64,000 nucleotides of DNA, from the NCBI RefSeq assembly GCF_000732325.1, contig NZ_BBIW01000003.1:484610-548609 (forward strand). Reading direction: 5' to 3'. The notes below the pieces were generated by a model. The model was not told where the DNA came from. It saw only the letters and a program-made list of their open reading frames with translations, and did no database searches. This DNA is from Paenibacillus sp. TCA20 (GTDB taxonomy: Bacteria > Bacillota > Bacilli > Paenibacillales > Paenibacillaceae). The translations under genes were made by a program, and so were the position numbers. This document shows positions 1 to 8,783 of the stretch, piece after piece (positions within the stretch are counted from its first letter, which is position 1; the number at the start of each line of letters is the position of its first letter).

Positions 1-1
1 G

Positions 2-499
2 CTGGACCATTATCCTGCATGGCTGATTGTATTCGTTCCTGACAGCCCGACAGCAAGTCTGTTTTTTACCATATCACTTCTATTCTTATTGTATCCTGCT
101 TCATCGTCTTGGCTGAAGAAAACAGGACATGTCATTCAAGCTTTGGCTTTTGTCACTTCATTTAAATATGGTATATGGGCAGTTGTCATGATCGTAGCAG
201 GCTGGTCTCTTGGAGTGGATATGATCTGGTCGGATTTTATGTTGATTGCTTCTCACCTGGCCATGGCTGTTGAAGTGCTGCTGTATGCTCGATTCTTCGG
301 TTTTAGACTGGGCAGTCTTGTGTTTGCTGGTACATGGACATTACTTAATGATACGCTGGATTATACGAAAGGCATCTATCCAGGTCTTCCGAATGCTGTT
401 GACGTCTACATAAACCGAGTTCGTAATTTCACAGTAGTTCTCTCACTGGCTTCCATTCTTACCGGCTTCATCGCGCTCAGACAAACCAAACGATTATAG
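2..499 (+). CDS. ypjA: YpjA-like DUF1405 membrane protein (5' end missing)
   Basis: The reading frame is open from base 2, so the gene begins before the window; the TTG near base 89 is internal. The visible 165 residues hold several hydrophobic segments and the stretch VPDSPTASLFF, which I recognise from the DUF1405/YpjA family of integral membrane proteins. Function is unknown. In B. subtilis ypjA directly precedes ypjB, as here, which supports the call. The gap to ypjB is short and has no terminator hairpin, so the two are probably co-transcribed. Confidence 0.8.
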   Translation: MDHYPAWLIVFVPDSPTASLFFTISLLFLLYPASSSWLKKTGHVIQALAFVTSFKYGIWAVVMIVAGWSLGVDMIWSDFMLIASHLAMAVEVLLYARFFGFRLGSLVFAGTWTLLNDTLDYTKGIYPGLPNAVDVYINRVRNFTVVLSLASILTGFIALRQTKRL

Positions 500-547
500 T
501 ACTAGGCTCTCACATCCCCTCATACGATAAGGTAGGAGGGGATGTCC

Positions 548-1393
548 ATGTTTTCGCTTATAAAACGATCTTCCTGTGTGATTACAGCTATGCTCTGCTG
601 CACGCTGCTCAGTGGTGCGATTGTTTCCAGTGTGTCTGCTGCAAGTGCTCAGGAGACACAAGCTGATTCAGAGCTCATGAAGCGGCTGAACGATACAGCG
701 ACTTCATTGTACCGGAAATCCCTCGAGAACAATCTAGTCGGTGTTCGGGAGGATGTTCAGTTGATAACTACCCAGGTTGGGCGATTGTCCTATGATGGGG
801 TAACGAGTGTGGAAGGGATGCATGCATTGACTGAAACGATCGTTGAAGTCAAAGAGGCATCCGCGAGTACGGATGCAGCTGCCGATTCGCTGCAGCATGC
901 TTCTGCTAAATTAAGACTGGCTGTGGATACCCTCGCACATCCTGAGAAACCGCTGTGGCTGCAATATTATAAAATATTGAAAGAGGATATTGCAGCGGTT
1001 CAAGAAGGGGCACTAAACCAACGAGCTGATCTACTCATGGTTACATATGGAGAGTTTGAGCAGCATTACGAAACCATTCGTCCAGCGGCAATTATCAAGA
1101 AGCAGCCATATGAAATTGAACGTTTTGACTCGTGGATGTCCTATTTAAAGGGGCTGACCATGCGTTCAGAGCCGAACTATGAAGCGGTTGCTGAAGCCTT
1201 GCAGCAGGGAGATGAATTTGTAAATGCTCTGTTCGGCAAGGAAAAGGATGAAACGGCCTTTACTCCGTTTGCGAGTGGTCCTGAGCCTTGGGCTGCCGAG
1301 CTGTTCATAGGCTCCACCATTATGGCGGTATTGGCTTATGTCGGATATCGTAAATTTCAAGGCACAGAAACAGCTCCATTCACAAGAAGATAG
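548..1393 (+). CDS. ypjB: Sporulation protein YpjB
   Basis: A 281-residue protein with an N-terminal signal peptide or anchor (residues about 8-32, ending in an Ala/Ser-rich region), a long mostly helical extracytoplasmic part, and one C-terminal membrane span (around WAAELFIGSTIMAVLAYVGY) followed by a short basic tail. This is the architecture of YpjB, a sporulation-associated protein of unknown mechanism. Two ATGs compete: the TAGGAGGGG at 533-541 lies 6 nt before ATG 548 but touches ATG 542, so 548 is preferred. It follows ypjA, as in B. subtilis. Confidence 0.8.
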   Translation: MFSLIKRSSCVITAMLCCTLLSGAIVSSVSAASAQETQADSELMKRLNDTATSLYRKSLENNLVGVREDVQLITTQVGRLSYDGVTSVEGMHALTETIVEVKEASASTDAAADSLQHASAKLRLAVDTLAHPEKPLWLQYYKILKEDIAAVQEGALNQRADLLMVTYGEFEQHYETIRPAAIIKKQPYEIERFDSWMSYLKGLTMRSEPNYEAVAEALQQGDEFVNALFGKEKDETAFTPFASGPEPWAAELFIGSTIMAVLAYVGYRKFQGTETAPFTRR

Positions 1394-1469
1394 GCTATTG
1401 AAGATTGTGAATCGACGATATTTATTGGAAATCGATGTAATAGTCTCATGTCATTCCGTATCATTAAAA

Positions 1470-1487
1470 AGCCCGGTGATCCGGGCT
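1470..1487 (-). terminator. Terminator of ypjC
   Basis: A perfect hairpin AGCCCGG-TGAT-CCGGGCT followed on the minus strand by a T run. Its stem overlaps the stop codon of ypjC. Confidence 0.8.
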
Positions 1488-2352
1488 ATTCCTCTTTAAA
1501 TCCCTCGCCATATACATCTTGCACCTCCGAAATAATAACAAAGGCTTTGGCATCTGCTAATTTAATAATTTCCTGCAGCTGTCTGATCTCTTGTCTGGCA
1601 ACCACACAATAAGCCACATGCTTTGCTTGTTTAGAATAAGCTCCGACCGCGGGCACCAATGTCACTCCTCTATCCATTTCAATCGTAATTTTCTGTGCAA
1701 TCTGATCCGCCTGATCACTTATAATAGTAAAGGATTTAAGGGAATAGGCGCCTTCCTGAATAAAATCAATTACCTTAGAGCTGATAAAGACGGACACCAG
1801 CGTATATAAGATCTTATCCAAAGGAATGAAAAAAAGCGAAGAACCAATAATGATAATATCGATGCCGAGCATCACTTTACCGATACTGATTCCTGATCTG
1901 CGGGATAAAATTCTTGCAATGATATCTGATCCACCGGTAGTGCCTCCGGCGCGAAAGACAATTCCAAGTCCTGTCCCAATCGTTACCCCTGCGTATAGAG
2001 CGGCGAGCAGATAATCATGTTCTGTCTTAAACGGAACAATATAGTCTGCTTCAATAAGTCTCTCGAACAGGCCAAGGAAGAAAGTGAGCAGAACAATCCC
2101 GATGCCTGTGTAGAGAATTTGTCTTCCGCCGAGTACCTTCCATCCCAGGATGAATAGCGGGATATTGATGACCAGGGTTGATAAAGAGGGAGATATACCA
2201 AACGCATAATTGAGCAGGACGGTTATTCCCGTTACTCCACCTTCCATCAGCTGATTCGGAATAATAAAGTACAGCAGTCCAAATGCAAAAACGGCAGTGC
2301 CGAGCATAATGGGAAGGATGATTTTTAATTGGTCCATCCATTTATTTTTCAT
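1486..2352 (-). CDS. ypjC: YitT/YpjC family membrane protein (DUF161 plus DUF2179)
   Basis: A 288-residue protein with about five membrane spans in the first 200 residues, including the glycine-rich GTGLGIVFRAGGTTGGSDIIA that marks the YitT/DUF161 family, then a soluble C-terminal domain of about 80 residues (DUF2179) with the VPAVGAYSK-type segment. The role of the family is not established. I chose ATG 2352 because GAGGT lies 9 nt upstream; a TTG two codons earlier is too close. It points against its neighbours, leaving a divergent promoter region of about 190 bp shared with mazG. Confidence 0.82.
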   Translation of the reverse strand: MKNKWMDQLKIILPIMLGTAVFAFGLLYFIIPNQLMEGGVTGITVLLNYAFGISPSLSTLVINIPLFILGWKVLGGRQILYTGIGIVLLTFFLGLFERLIEADYIVPFKTEHDYLLAALYAGVTIGTGLGIVFRAGGTTGGSDIIARILSRRSGISIGKVMLGIDIIIIGSSLFFIPLDKILYTLVSVFISSKVIDFIQEGAYSLKSFTIISDQADQIAQKITIEMDRGVTLVPAVGAYSKQAKHVAYCVVARQEIRQLQEIIKLADAKAFVIISEVQDVYGEGFKEE

Positions 2353-2550
2353 TATCAATATACCTCACTGAGCTGTTTGTTCTTTCCATGCACTTTATAA
2401 CCATAATTTTACTCGCTAGAAATGGTCTGAAGGGTGTACAAACGTAGTATGCCTGTTTCCTCCTCGTATTAAAAAAATGATTTGTTTTCACTATCTCAAT
2501 ACGTTAACATTGGAATAAAGCAAATTTATCGGTAAGGAGCTACAACTGGT

Positions 2551-2880
2551 ATGGAGAAAAGTCTTGCTGAAATCCAACGGGAAGTGGACCGTTACATTTC
2601 ACAGTTCAAGGAAGGGTACTTCAGCCCGATGACAATGCTTGCGAGAATGACAGAGGAAGTAGGGGAGCTTGCCCGTGAGGTTAATCACGAATTCGGGGAG
2701 AAGCCCAAGAAATCTACGGAGGCTGACAACTCCATTGAGCTTGAACTTGGGGACATTTTATTTATTACCCTTTGTTTTGCGAACTCACTCGGCATTGATC
2801 TGACGGAGGCTCATAACAAAGTAATGCATAAATTTAATACAAGAGATGCGAATCGCTGGACCAAAAAGGACACCGAATAA
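2551..2880 (+). CDS. mazG: MazG-like nucleotide pyrophosphohydrolase (YpjD)
   Basis: A 109-residue single-domain MazG protein of the all-alpha NTP pyrophosphatase superfamily, which hydrolyses (d)NTPs to monophosphate and pyrophosphate and is thought to clean nucleotide pools. The metal-binding acidic helices are visible: EEVGELAREVNHE, then ELELGDILF with the ExxxD pattern. The length matches the one-domain type of B. subtilis YpjD, not the two-domain E. coli MazG. It lies upstream of dapB as in Bacillus, with a TPR gene inserted between. The exact substrate cannot be told from sequence. Confidence 0.88.
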   Translation: MEKSLAEIQREVDRYISQFKEGYFSPMTMLARMTEEVGELAREVNHEFGEKPKKSTEADNSIELELGDILFITLCFANSLGIDLTEAHNKVMHKFNTRDANRWTKKDTE

Positions 2881-2930
2881 TCCATCCTTACATATGCTGT
2901 ACTAACCCATATTCGGGAGGGACAGCACGC

Positions 2931-3467
2931 ATGAAATCTTATCCTTATATCCAAGAAGCATATAAAGCTATTCTGCATGGTGATTACGAGCTTGCGGTGT
3001 ACTGGTTCGAAACGGCAATAGAGAAGGAACCAAACAATGCCGAAATTCATTATCGCTGCTCGATTACCTATGCACGCAATGGGAAGCTGGAGCAGGCTTT
3101 GCTACATGCTCAAAAAGCAGCAGAACTTGCGCCAGACCATGGTGAGTATATTATGCACCTAGGAAGCCTTGAGGCGAAGAAGCTGACTGCAGGTGCAAGA
3201 CAGCTCATTGAAGCATCGGCGTCTGATTTGTCTAAGGCCAGAGAGGATATACTCGCACAGCTGAAGAAGTCAATTGAGCTTGATCCGCTCTATACGGATG
3301 CTTACGTATGGCTAGCCATTGCCTATGCCGAAATGGATGAGTACATTCTAGCGATCGCGGTGCTCAAAGAAGCGATATCGCTGGAGCCGCAGAATGAACA
3401 ATTAACACAACTGTTGCAGGATTTTCACAATCGAATGAAGTCTAATAAGAATAAATCATCAAGCTAG
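2931..3467 (+). CDS. TPR-repeat protein
   Basis: A 178-residue soluble protein built of about three tetratricopeptide repeats. Near residues 14-47 one sees the Y-GDYELAVYWFETAIEKEPNN pattern; a second spans 48-80 (ARNGKLEQALLHAQKAAELAPDH) and a third 120-155. The lysine/serine-rich tail is probably disordered. TPR proteins act as protein-binding scaffolds; the partner is unknown. It starts 51 nt after mazG behind GGGAGGG and is followed after 21 nt by dapB, so it is probably part of the mazG-dapB operon. Confidence 0.8.
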   Translation: MKSYPYIQEAYKAILHGDYELAVYWFETAIEKEPNNAEIHYRCSITYARNGKLEQALLHAQKAAELAPDHGEYIMHLGSLEAKKLTAGARQLIEASASDLSKAREDILAQLKKSIELDPLYTDAYVWLAIAYAEMDEYILAIAVLKEAISLEPQNEQLTQLLQDFHNRMKSNKNKSSS

Positions 3468-3488
3468 AATATAAGGAGTGTTTCTAAA

Positions 3489-4292
3489 GTGGCAGAGAAA
3501 TTGAAGGTTATTGTTGTAGGCGCGGGAGGGCGTATGGGACGTGAAGTCGTCAAGCTAGTTCTGCAGGATGAAGAACTTGAACTGGCTGCAGCCGTCAATC
3601 GTTCCAGAGCAGGCGAGGATGCAGGCAGACTGGTTGGTCTGGAGCCTTGCGGTGTACTGGTTACAGATCAGTTAGAGGATGCGCTCAGAGACTCTAATGC
3701 GGACGTTATGGTTGATTTTACTACACCCCAGTATGCTTATGAGCATACCTCCCTCGCCATTTCATACGGTGTAAGACCAGTAATGGGGACAACGGGATTT
3801 ACTCCAGAGCAAATTCAAGATTTGGACAAGCAATGCCAAGATAAAGGAATTGGCGGGCTGATTGCACCCAATTTCTCCATCGGGGCTATTCTGATGATGA
3901 AGTTCGCAGCGCAGGCTGCCAAATATATGCCTAATCTCGAAATCATTGAGTACCATGGCGATCAGAAGCTGGATGCACCATCAGGAACAGCGATCAAAAC
4001 TGCCGAAATGATTGCAGAGAACCGAGAGGAGCTTCGCCAAGGTAACCCGAATGAAGAGGAAACGATTGAAGGAGCAAGAGGCGGGTACTACAACGGATTC
4101 CGGATTCATAGTGTCAGGCTGCCAGGTGTATTTGCACAGCAGGAAGTCATTTTTGGTGATTTCGGACAAACCCTGAAGATTAGACATGATTCTTATGAAC
4201 GGGCAGGATATATGCCAGGTGTTAAGATAGGAGTCCAGAAGGTCATGGAATATACTGGCATGATTTACGGTTTTGACCATTTTATTGACTAA
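3489..4292 (+). CDS. dapB: 4-hydroxy-tetrahydrodipicolinate reductase DapB
   Basis: A 267-residue DapB, which reduces hydroxy-tetrahydrodipicolinate with NAD(P)H on the way to lysine, meso-diaminopimelate and spore dipicolinate. The N-terminal Rossmann motif VGAGGRMGREV (residues about 10-20), the substrate-domain signature EIIEYHGDQKLDAPSGTA with the catalytic His/Lys region, and the GTTGFT segment are all present. The start is GTG 3489 with AAGGAG about 10 nt upstream. It has full family length. Position between mazG and mgsA is conserved in Bacillales. Confidence 0.96.
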   Translation: MAEKLKVIVVGAGGRMGREVVKLVLQDEELELAAAVNRSRAGEDAGRLVGLEPCGVLVTDQLEDALRDSNADVMVDFTTPQYAYEHTSLAISYGVRPVMGTTGFTPEQIQDLDKQCQDKGIGGLIAPNFSIGAILMMKFAAQAAKYMPNLEIIEYHGDQKLDAPSGTAIKTAEMIAENREELRQGNPNEEETIEGARGGYYNGFRIHSVRLPGVFAQQEVIFGDFGQTLKIRHDSYERAGYMPGVKIGVQKVMEYTGMIYGFDHFID

Positions 4293-4356
4293 ATAGAATC
4301 GTTTTCATATTGCTGTTAAATCTAATTATATAGATATCAAAAGGGAGAGAACATAG

Positions 4357-4785
4357 ATGCTTAATATCGCTTTTATTGCTCATGATCGTAAGAAGGATGA
4401 AATGGTTAACTTTGTAACGGCTTATGAAAAAGCTTTTGAAGGCAATAACTTGTTTTCTACAGGAACAACCGGTCAACGTATCATGGAAGGAACGAATTTA
4501 AAGATTCATCGCTTTATGTCCGGACCTCTGGGCGGCGATCAGCAGATTGGTGCGCTTGTGGCCAAAAACGAGATGGATCTAATTATCTTCCTACGTGATC
4601 CGCTTATGGCACAGCCGCATGAACCGGATATTAATGCGCTGTTAAGACTATGTGATGTGCAGGGAATACCGCTGGCTACCAATGTAGCGACGGCTGAAAT
4701 CCTTGTTAAGGCTTTGGAGCGTGGTGATTTTGGCTGGCGCGAGCTTGTACATAAATATAAGCCAGGATCAGATATGGAAGTATAG
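4357..4785 (+). CDS. mgsA: Methylglyoxal synthase MgsA
   Basis: A 142-residue methylglyoxal synthase, which converts dihydroxyacetone phosphate to methylglyoxal and phosphate when phosphorylated sugars accumulate. It shows the conserved [11 protein letters not shown]-terminus, the phosphate loop [19 protein letters not shown], and the catalytic-Asp segment FLRDPL. Length matches the family. It lies 64 nt after dapB with a clear GGGAGAG ribosome binding site. In B. subtilis the next gene is bshB1; here bshA follows directly. Confidence 0.96.
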   Translation: MLNIAFIAHDRKKDEMVNFVTAYEKAFEGNNLFSTGTTGQRIMEGTNLKIHRFMSGPLGGDQQIGALVAKNEMDLIIFLRDPLMAQPHEPDINALLRLCDVQGIPLATNVATAEILVKALERGDFGWRELVHKYKPGSDMEV

Positions 4786-4863
4786 GTCCATACAGCTCTT
4801 CTCATTTATTATTAAATAGATCCGCATTATATATAGACATCATCATAAAGGAGGCCCTTCCCT

Positions 4864-6030
4864 TTGAATCAAGCGGGCAGACATCTAAAAATCGGGATCA
4901 CCTGTTATCCGTCTCTGGGCGGTTCGGGAGTCGTAGCAACAGAACTTGGTAAGCGACTCGCCGAAAAAGGGCATCAAGTTCATTTTATTGCGAACAGCAT
5001 CCCTTTCAGACTGGGCAAATTCCATCGCAATATCTTTTACCACGAGGTGGAAGTAAATGATTATTACGTGTTTCGTTATCCACCTTATGATTTATCACTA
5101 GCTACCAAGATGGCGCAGGTTGCCAAAGCCCAGCAGCTGGATTTGCTTCACGTTCATTATGCAGTTCCTCATGCCGTGTGTGCTTACCTGGCTAAGCAAA
5201 TGCTGCCTGATGATCTGAAGGTCGTAACCACACTGCATGGTACGGATATTACCGTGCTGGCTCAGGATGAGTCGCTGAAGGACTTGATTGAGCTAGCCAT
5301 TAATAAGAGTGACGCGGTGACCGCGGTATCGCAGGATCTCATCCGTGAGACGCATGAGCTGCTTGATGTTAAACAGAAGATTGATTTGACCTACAATTTT
5401 ATTGATAACAAAATATATTATCCGCGTAACAGCACATCACTTCGGGCGGAGTACGCTTCCAAGGATGAGAAGGTGCTGATGCATATCTCGAACTTCCGTC
5501 CCGTTAAACGAACGCTGGATGTCGTCGATATCTTTGCCCGGGTGAACAGAGAACTTCCGACAAAGCTTATTTTGGTCGGGGAAGGACCTGATCTGCCCAA
5601 GATTCAGTGTAAAATTCAGGAGCTGGGACTAACAGATCGAGTACACTTGTTAGGTAAGCAAGATGATGTTGCTCAGGTCATCTCCATGGCTGATCTGCTG
5701 CTCCTCCCCTCGGAAAAAGAGAGCTTTGGCCTTGTAGCCCTTGAAGCTATGGCTTGTGGGGTTCCTACGATCGGCTCAATGGCTGGGGGAATACCTGAGC
5801 TGGTCACGCATGGAAGTACAGGACTTCTTGCCGGTATTGGAGATACGAAGCAAATGGCAGAATATGCATTAATGCTGCTGCGTAATGAAGAAATGATGAA
5901 GAGCTACAAACAGGCATGCCTGGACAGAGCGAGCGATCATTTTGATATCGATAAAATTACAGCTCAGTATGAGCAAATATACAGCCGCGTACTTACACAG
6001 CAAAATGTGGGGGTCGGACTGGAGCATTGA
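4864..6030 (+). CDS. bshA: Bacillithiol glycosyltransferase BshA
   Basis: A 388-residue GT4 glycosyltransferase that joins UDP-GlcNAc to L-malate, the first step of bacillithiol synthesis. Seen: the N-terminal ITCYPSLGGSGVVATELG loop typical of BshA, TTLHGTD near residue 125, and the GT4 nucleotide-sugar motif PSEKESFGLVALEAMACGVP with its E-x7-E pair near residue 280. The start is TTG 4864, 8 nt after AAAGGAGG. Gene order upstream of cca and birA fits B. subtilis bshA (ypjH). No deacetylase gene (bshB1) is adjacent. Confidence 0.95.
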   Translation: MNQAGRHLKIGITCYPSLGGSGVVATELGKRLAEKGHQVHFIANSIPFRLGKFHRNIFYHEVEVNDYYVFRYPPYDLSLATKMAQVAKAQQLDLLHVHYAVPHAVCAYLAKQMLPDDLKVVTTLHGTDITVLAQDESLKDLIELAINKSDAVTAVSQDLIRETHELLDVKQKIDLTYNFIDNKIYYPRNSTSLRAEYASKDEKVLMHISNFRPVKRTLDVVDIFARVNRELPTKLILVGEGPDLPKIQCKIQELGLTDRVHLLGKQDDVAQVISMADLLLLPSEKESFGLVALEAMACGVPTIGSMAGGIPELVTHGSTGLLAGIGDTKQMAEYALMLLRNEEMMKSYKQACLDRASDHFDIDKITAQYEQIYSRVLTQQNVGVGLEH

Positions 6031-6058
6031 TCGGGAGATTCATAAAGGAGTTTAGGAA

Positions 6059-7372
6059 ATGAACAATTGGAAGCATGTCGATCCTGCCATGGCAATTCAA
6101 GGAGAAGAAGTGCTTAGAAGGCTTAATGATCATCGCCATCAAGCCTATTTCGTAGGTGGCTGTGTTCGAGATGAGATCATGAATAGGCCCGTAACGGATA
6201 TGGACATAACGACCTCGGCCAAGCCAGAAGAAGTGATGGCGCTGTTTGAGGGCTCCATTCCGACAGGGCTGCAGCATGGAACCGTAACCGTTCGAATGAA
6301 CGGTTTTCATTTTGAGGTGACGACTTTTCGTACGGAAAGCGGTTATGAAGATCACCGAAGACCATCGGAGGTTCAATTTGTTGATCAGGTGGAAGAGGAT
6401 CTCAAGCGTAGAGACTTCACCATGAATGCCATTGCACAAGATTATGCTGGGCAGATCATTGATCCCTTTAATGGTGTAACAGACATTGAACGGCGGATTG
6501 TTCGCGCTGTCGGGCTTGCAGAGGAACGATTTAGAGAAGACGCTCTTCGGATGCTAAGGGGCGTTCGTTTTGCTTCCATTTTTGATTTTGACATTGACTC
6601 CTTAACCTGGGATGGACTCTTGGCGGAACGAGACAAGCTCCCTCACATCGCAATGGAAAGAGTACGGACCGAAATGGACAAAATGTTGGCAGGACCATAT
6701 CCTGCAAGAGGTGTCCGTTTGCTTATGGATAGTGAACTGCTCCATTATGTAAAAGCGCCAGTCAAATTATCCGGGCTGGATCGTACGGCTCTCAGTCTGT
6801 TAGATAAGCTGCCACAGGCAACAGAATTCAGATTGGGACTTCTATTGCTGCTGCTGGGTGCAAATTCCAATGATGCGGATCAGAAGCTCAGAGCCTGGAC
6901 TTACTCGGGTAAAGTGAAGGATAGAATGACGAAACTTCTTGATCTTCATGAAGCTGTTCTGAACCTTATTTCAAAGATAGTGAAGGAAGCTCATATGGAA
7001 CTTCGTAGTCGATATTTAGAAGAAGAATGGAAACGATCCGTTCTTCAGCACGGTGTTACGGCAAGTGAAGACTGGCATGCCCTTAATTCTCTGCTGCCTC
7101 AGTCATTCTATGACATGTCCAATGAGGAATATCTGCTGCTGGACGAACTGATGGAGCATGCAGCAGAATGGCGAATTGAGATGGGGATATACAGCTTGAA
7201 GGAGCTTGAGCTGTCAGGCTCTGATCTGCTTCGTGTCACTGGCCGCAAGGGTGGTCCTTGGCTGGGTGAAACGATGAATTGGCTGCTGCTGCAGGTGGTG
7301 ACTGGACAACTCGTCAACAAACATGACATATTGCTTGAGGCAGCGAAGAAGGTGATATCGGATGAAAAATAA
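6059..7372 (+). CDS. cca: CCA tRNA nucleotidyltransferase
   Basis: A 437-residue class II tRNA nucleotidyltransferase that adds or repairs the 3'-CCA end of tRNAs. The head domain carries GGCVRD and the metal-binding MDIT (DxD-like) residues near 30-50. Then come RRDFTMNAIA and the nucleotide-selecting RFREDALRMLRGVRF. The C-terminal half is helical tRNA-binding body. The start ATG has AAAGGAG upstream. Its end overlaps birA by 11 nt, indicating translational coupling, as is common in Bacillales. Confidence 0.95.
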   Translation: MNNWKHVDPAMAIQGEEVLRRLNDHRHQAYFVGGCVRDEIMNRPVTDMDITTSAKPEEVMALFEGSIPTGLQHGTVTVRMNGFHFEVTTFRTESGYEDHRRPSEVQFVDQVEEDLKRRDFTMNAIAQDYAGQIIDPFNGVTDIERRIVRAVGLAEERFREDALRMLRGVRFASIFDFDIDSLTWDGLLAERDKLPHIAMERVRTEMDKMLAGPYPARGVRLLMDSELLHYVKAPVKLSGLDRTALSLLDKLPQATEFRLGLLLLLLGANSNDADQKLRAWTYSGKVKDRMTKLLDLHEAVLNLISKIVKEAHMELRSRYLEEEWKRSVLQHGVTASEDWHALNSLLPQSFYDMSNEEYLLLDELMEHAAEWRIEMGIYSLKELELSGSDLLRVTGRKGGPWLGETMNWLLLQVVTGQLVNKHDILLEAAKKVISDEK

Positions 7373-8342
7373 GTTGCTGCTTGATTTATTTATACATTCC
7401 TCCCAAACCTTTATTTCGGGTGAGGAAATTAGCAAAAGACTGAAAATCAGCAGAACAGCGGTCTGGAAACAGATCAACCAATTGAGAGACATGGGCTATG
7501 AATTTGAGGCGGTATCTCGGAAGGGATATCGAATGACATTTATTCCGGATTTTTATAAAGAAACTGATATTGACGTGAATCTAAACACCAAAATATTAGG
7601 CAGGAAGATCCATATTATGGATTCCACCGCTTCGACACAAGTGGATGCCATGACCCAAGCGGAGAACGGAACGGAGGAAGGGTCCCTGTTCATTGCTGAG
7701 CAGCAGACTTCCGGACGAGGCAGGCTCGGTAGAAAGTGGTTCTCTCCTTCAGGCAAAGGTATCTGGATGAGTCTCGTGCTTCGGCCGGAGCTTCCTATTC
7801 GATATATGCCTCAGCTTACACTACTGACTGGAGTTGCTGTCTGCAAGGCTATTCGCCGCGTGACAGGAGCAGAAGCAGCGATCAAGTGGCCTAACGATAT
7901 TTTGATTCATGGGAAGAAGGTATGCGGGATTCTACTGGAATCGGCGACTGAGGATAACAAAGTAAAATACTGTATTGCGGGAATTGGGATCGACGTCAAT
8001 CTCTCCGCAGAAGATTATCCAGAGGAATTAACGGAGATTGCCACATCGCTCAAGCTGGAAACAGGACATACTATAAACCGAGCGCTGCTCATTGCAGAAA
8101 TTCTAAATGAAATGGAGCTTCTCTACGATCGTTATACCAATGAAGGGTTCAACCCTATTCAAGTGGAATGGGAAGAGCATTCCGTATCGATCGGTCAAGC
8201 GGTGCGGACTGAGACTTTGACGGAGACCATACAAGGAGTCGCGAAACGGCTTGATCCGAGCGGAGGACTGGTTATTGCTGCACCCAGCGGTGAGGAGAGA
8301 GTAGTATATTCCGGTGAGGTTGAAATTATTAAACAGCAGTAA
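7362..8342 (+). CDS. birA: Biotin ligase / biotin operon repressor BirA
   Basis: A 326-residue bifunctional BirA. Residues 1-65 form a winged helix (EEISKRLKISRTAVWKQINQLRDMGY) that binds biotin operators. The central domain has the biotinyl-AMP loop GRGRLGRKW near 120-125 and the KWPNDIL biotin site. A small SH3-like C-terminal domain follows. It activates biotin and biotinylates carboxylase carrier proteins, and represses biotin genes when loaded with biotinyl-AMP. It is translationally coupled to cca. Confidence 0.95.
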   Translation: MKNKLLLDLFIHSSQTFISGEEISKRLKISRTAVWKQINQLRDMGYEFEAVSRKGYRMTFIPDFYKETDIDVNLNTKILGRKIHIMDSTASTQVDAMTQAENGTEEGSLFIAEQQTSGRGRLGRKWFSPSGKGIWMSLVLRPELPIRYMPQLTLLTGVAVCKAIRRVTGAEAAIKWPNDILIHGKKVCGILLESATEDNKVKYCIAGIGIDVNLSAEDYPEELTEIATSLKLETGHTINRALLIAEILNEMELLYDRYTNEGFNPIQVEWEEHSVSIGQAVRTETLTETIQGVAKRLDPSGGLVIAAPSGEERVVYSGEVEIIKQQ

Positions 8343-8440
8343 GCGTTTAGCTTGCTGCTGTGTCCTTTTTGAGATGGATTAGCTAAAGCACGATTCGGGT
8401 TATTCAATTAGAGAGAACCAATTTTTTAACTTTTTATAAG

Positions 8441-8468
8441 TAGACAATTACTTTATTTTTGGTATACT
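8441..8468 (+). promoter_or_regulatory. Sigma-A-type promoter for the panBCD leader
   Basis: TAGACA at 8441-8446 and TATACT at 8463-8468 are separated by 16 nt and match TTGACA and TATAAT at five of six positions each. Transcription would start near 8475, about 310 nt before the panB start codon, giving an unusually long leader. Confidence 0.65.
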
Positions 8469-8474
8469 TTCTTG

Positions 8475-8664
8475 GTGAGGCGGTATTGATCAATCATCGA
8501 ACTGCACTCGTTAGTTAGTTATCCTGAGCTTTAAACAATTGAATCGTATGCCAAGTTGTTGGATTCTGCTCTGAGCCGAAGAGGACCGAGACAGAAGGGA
8601 CGATCGCAAGTGACTCTTTTTTGACTTATGGGACCTTTTTAGTTTGATACTAAAAGGTTTTTTT
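8475..8664 (+). ncRNA. Candidate structured leader / attenuator RNA upstream of panB
   Basis: The region between birA and panB holds no ORF but can fold. Nested pairs are CTCG 8507-8510 with CGAG 8587-8590, GAGC 8526-8529 with GCTC 8568-8571, and AACAATTG 8534-8541 with a bulged partner 8552-8560. They are followed by a terminator hairpin at 8633-8664. Promoter plus about 160 nt of folded RNA plus terminator is the layout of a cis-regulatory leader, or of an independent small RNA. The pan RNA motif is known upstream of panB in some Firmicutes, but I cannot confirm a match by eye. No T-box sequence is present. Confidence 0.45.
8633..8664 (+). terminator. Intrinsic terminator inside the panB leader
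   Basis: The arms ACCTTTTTAGT and ACTAAAAGGT pair with one bulged T, and a run of seven Ts follows. It lies about 120 nt upstream of panB and downstream of the predicted promoter, so it can act as an attenuator. It could also simply end the cca-birA transcript. Confidence 0.75.
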
Positions 8665-8666
8665 GT

Positions 8667-8683
8667 GCGTCTGGAGTAGACGC
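8667..8683 (+). repeat. Hairpin after the leader terminator
   Basis: A perfect 6-bp stem GCGTCT / AGACGC with a 5-nt loop sits directly after the terminator T run and upstream of panB. It may be an mRNA 5' stabilising element or part of the same regulatory RNA. Confidence 0.4.
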
Positions 8684-8783
8684 CATCCCCGTTAGATCGG
8701 CTGAAGCACATCCGTAGGATCACAGATTTTTAGACATGGCATCAAAACTTACGGTATTTTCAGAACAGAAGGGAGCCACTTGT

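Noticed and set aside
8475..8664. 6S RNA in the birA-panB spacer
   Set aside because: The length of about 190 nt fits and CTGAGCCGA occurs, but the two ends are not complementary as the closing stem of 6S RNA requires.
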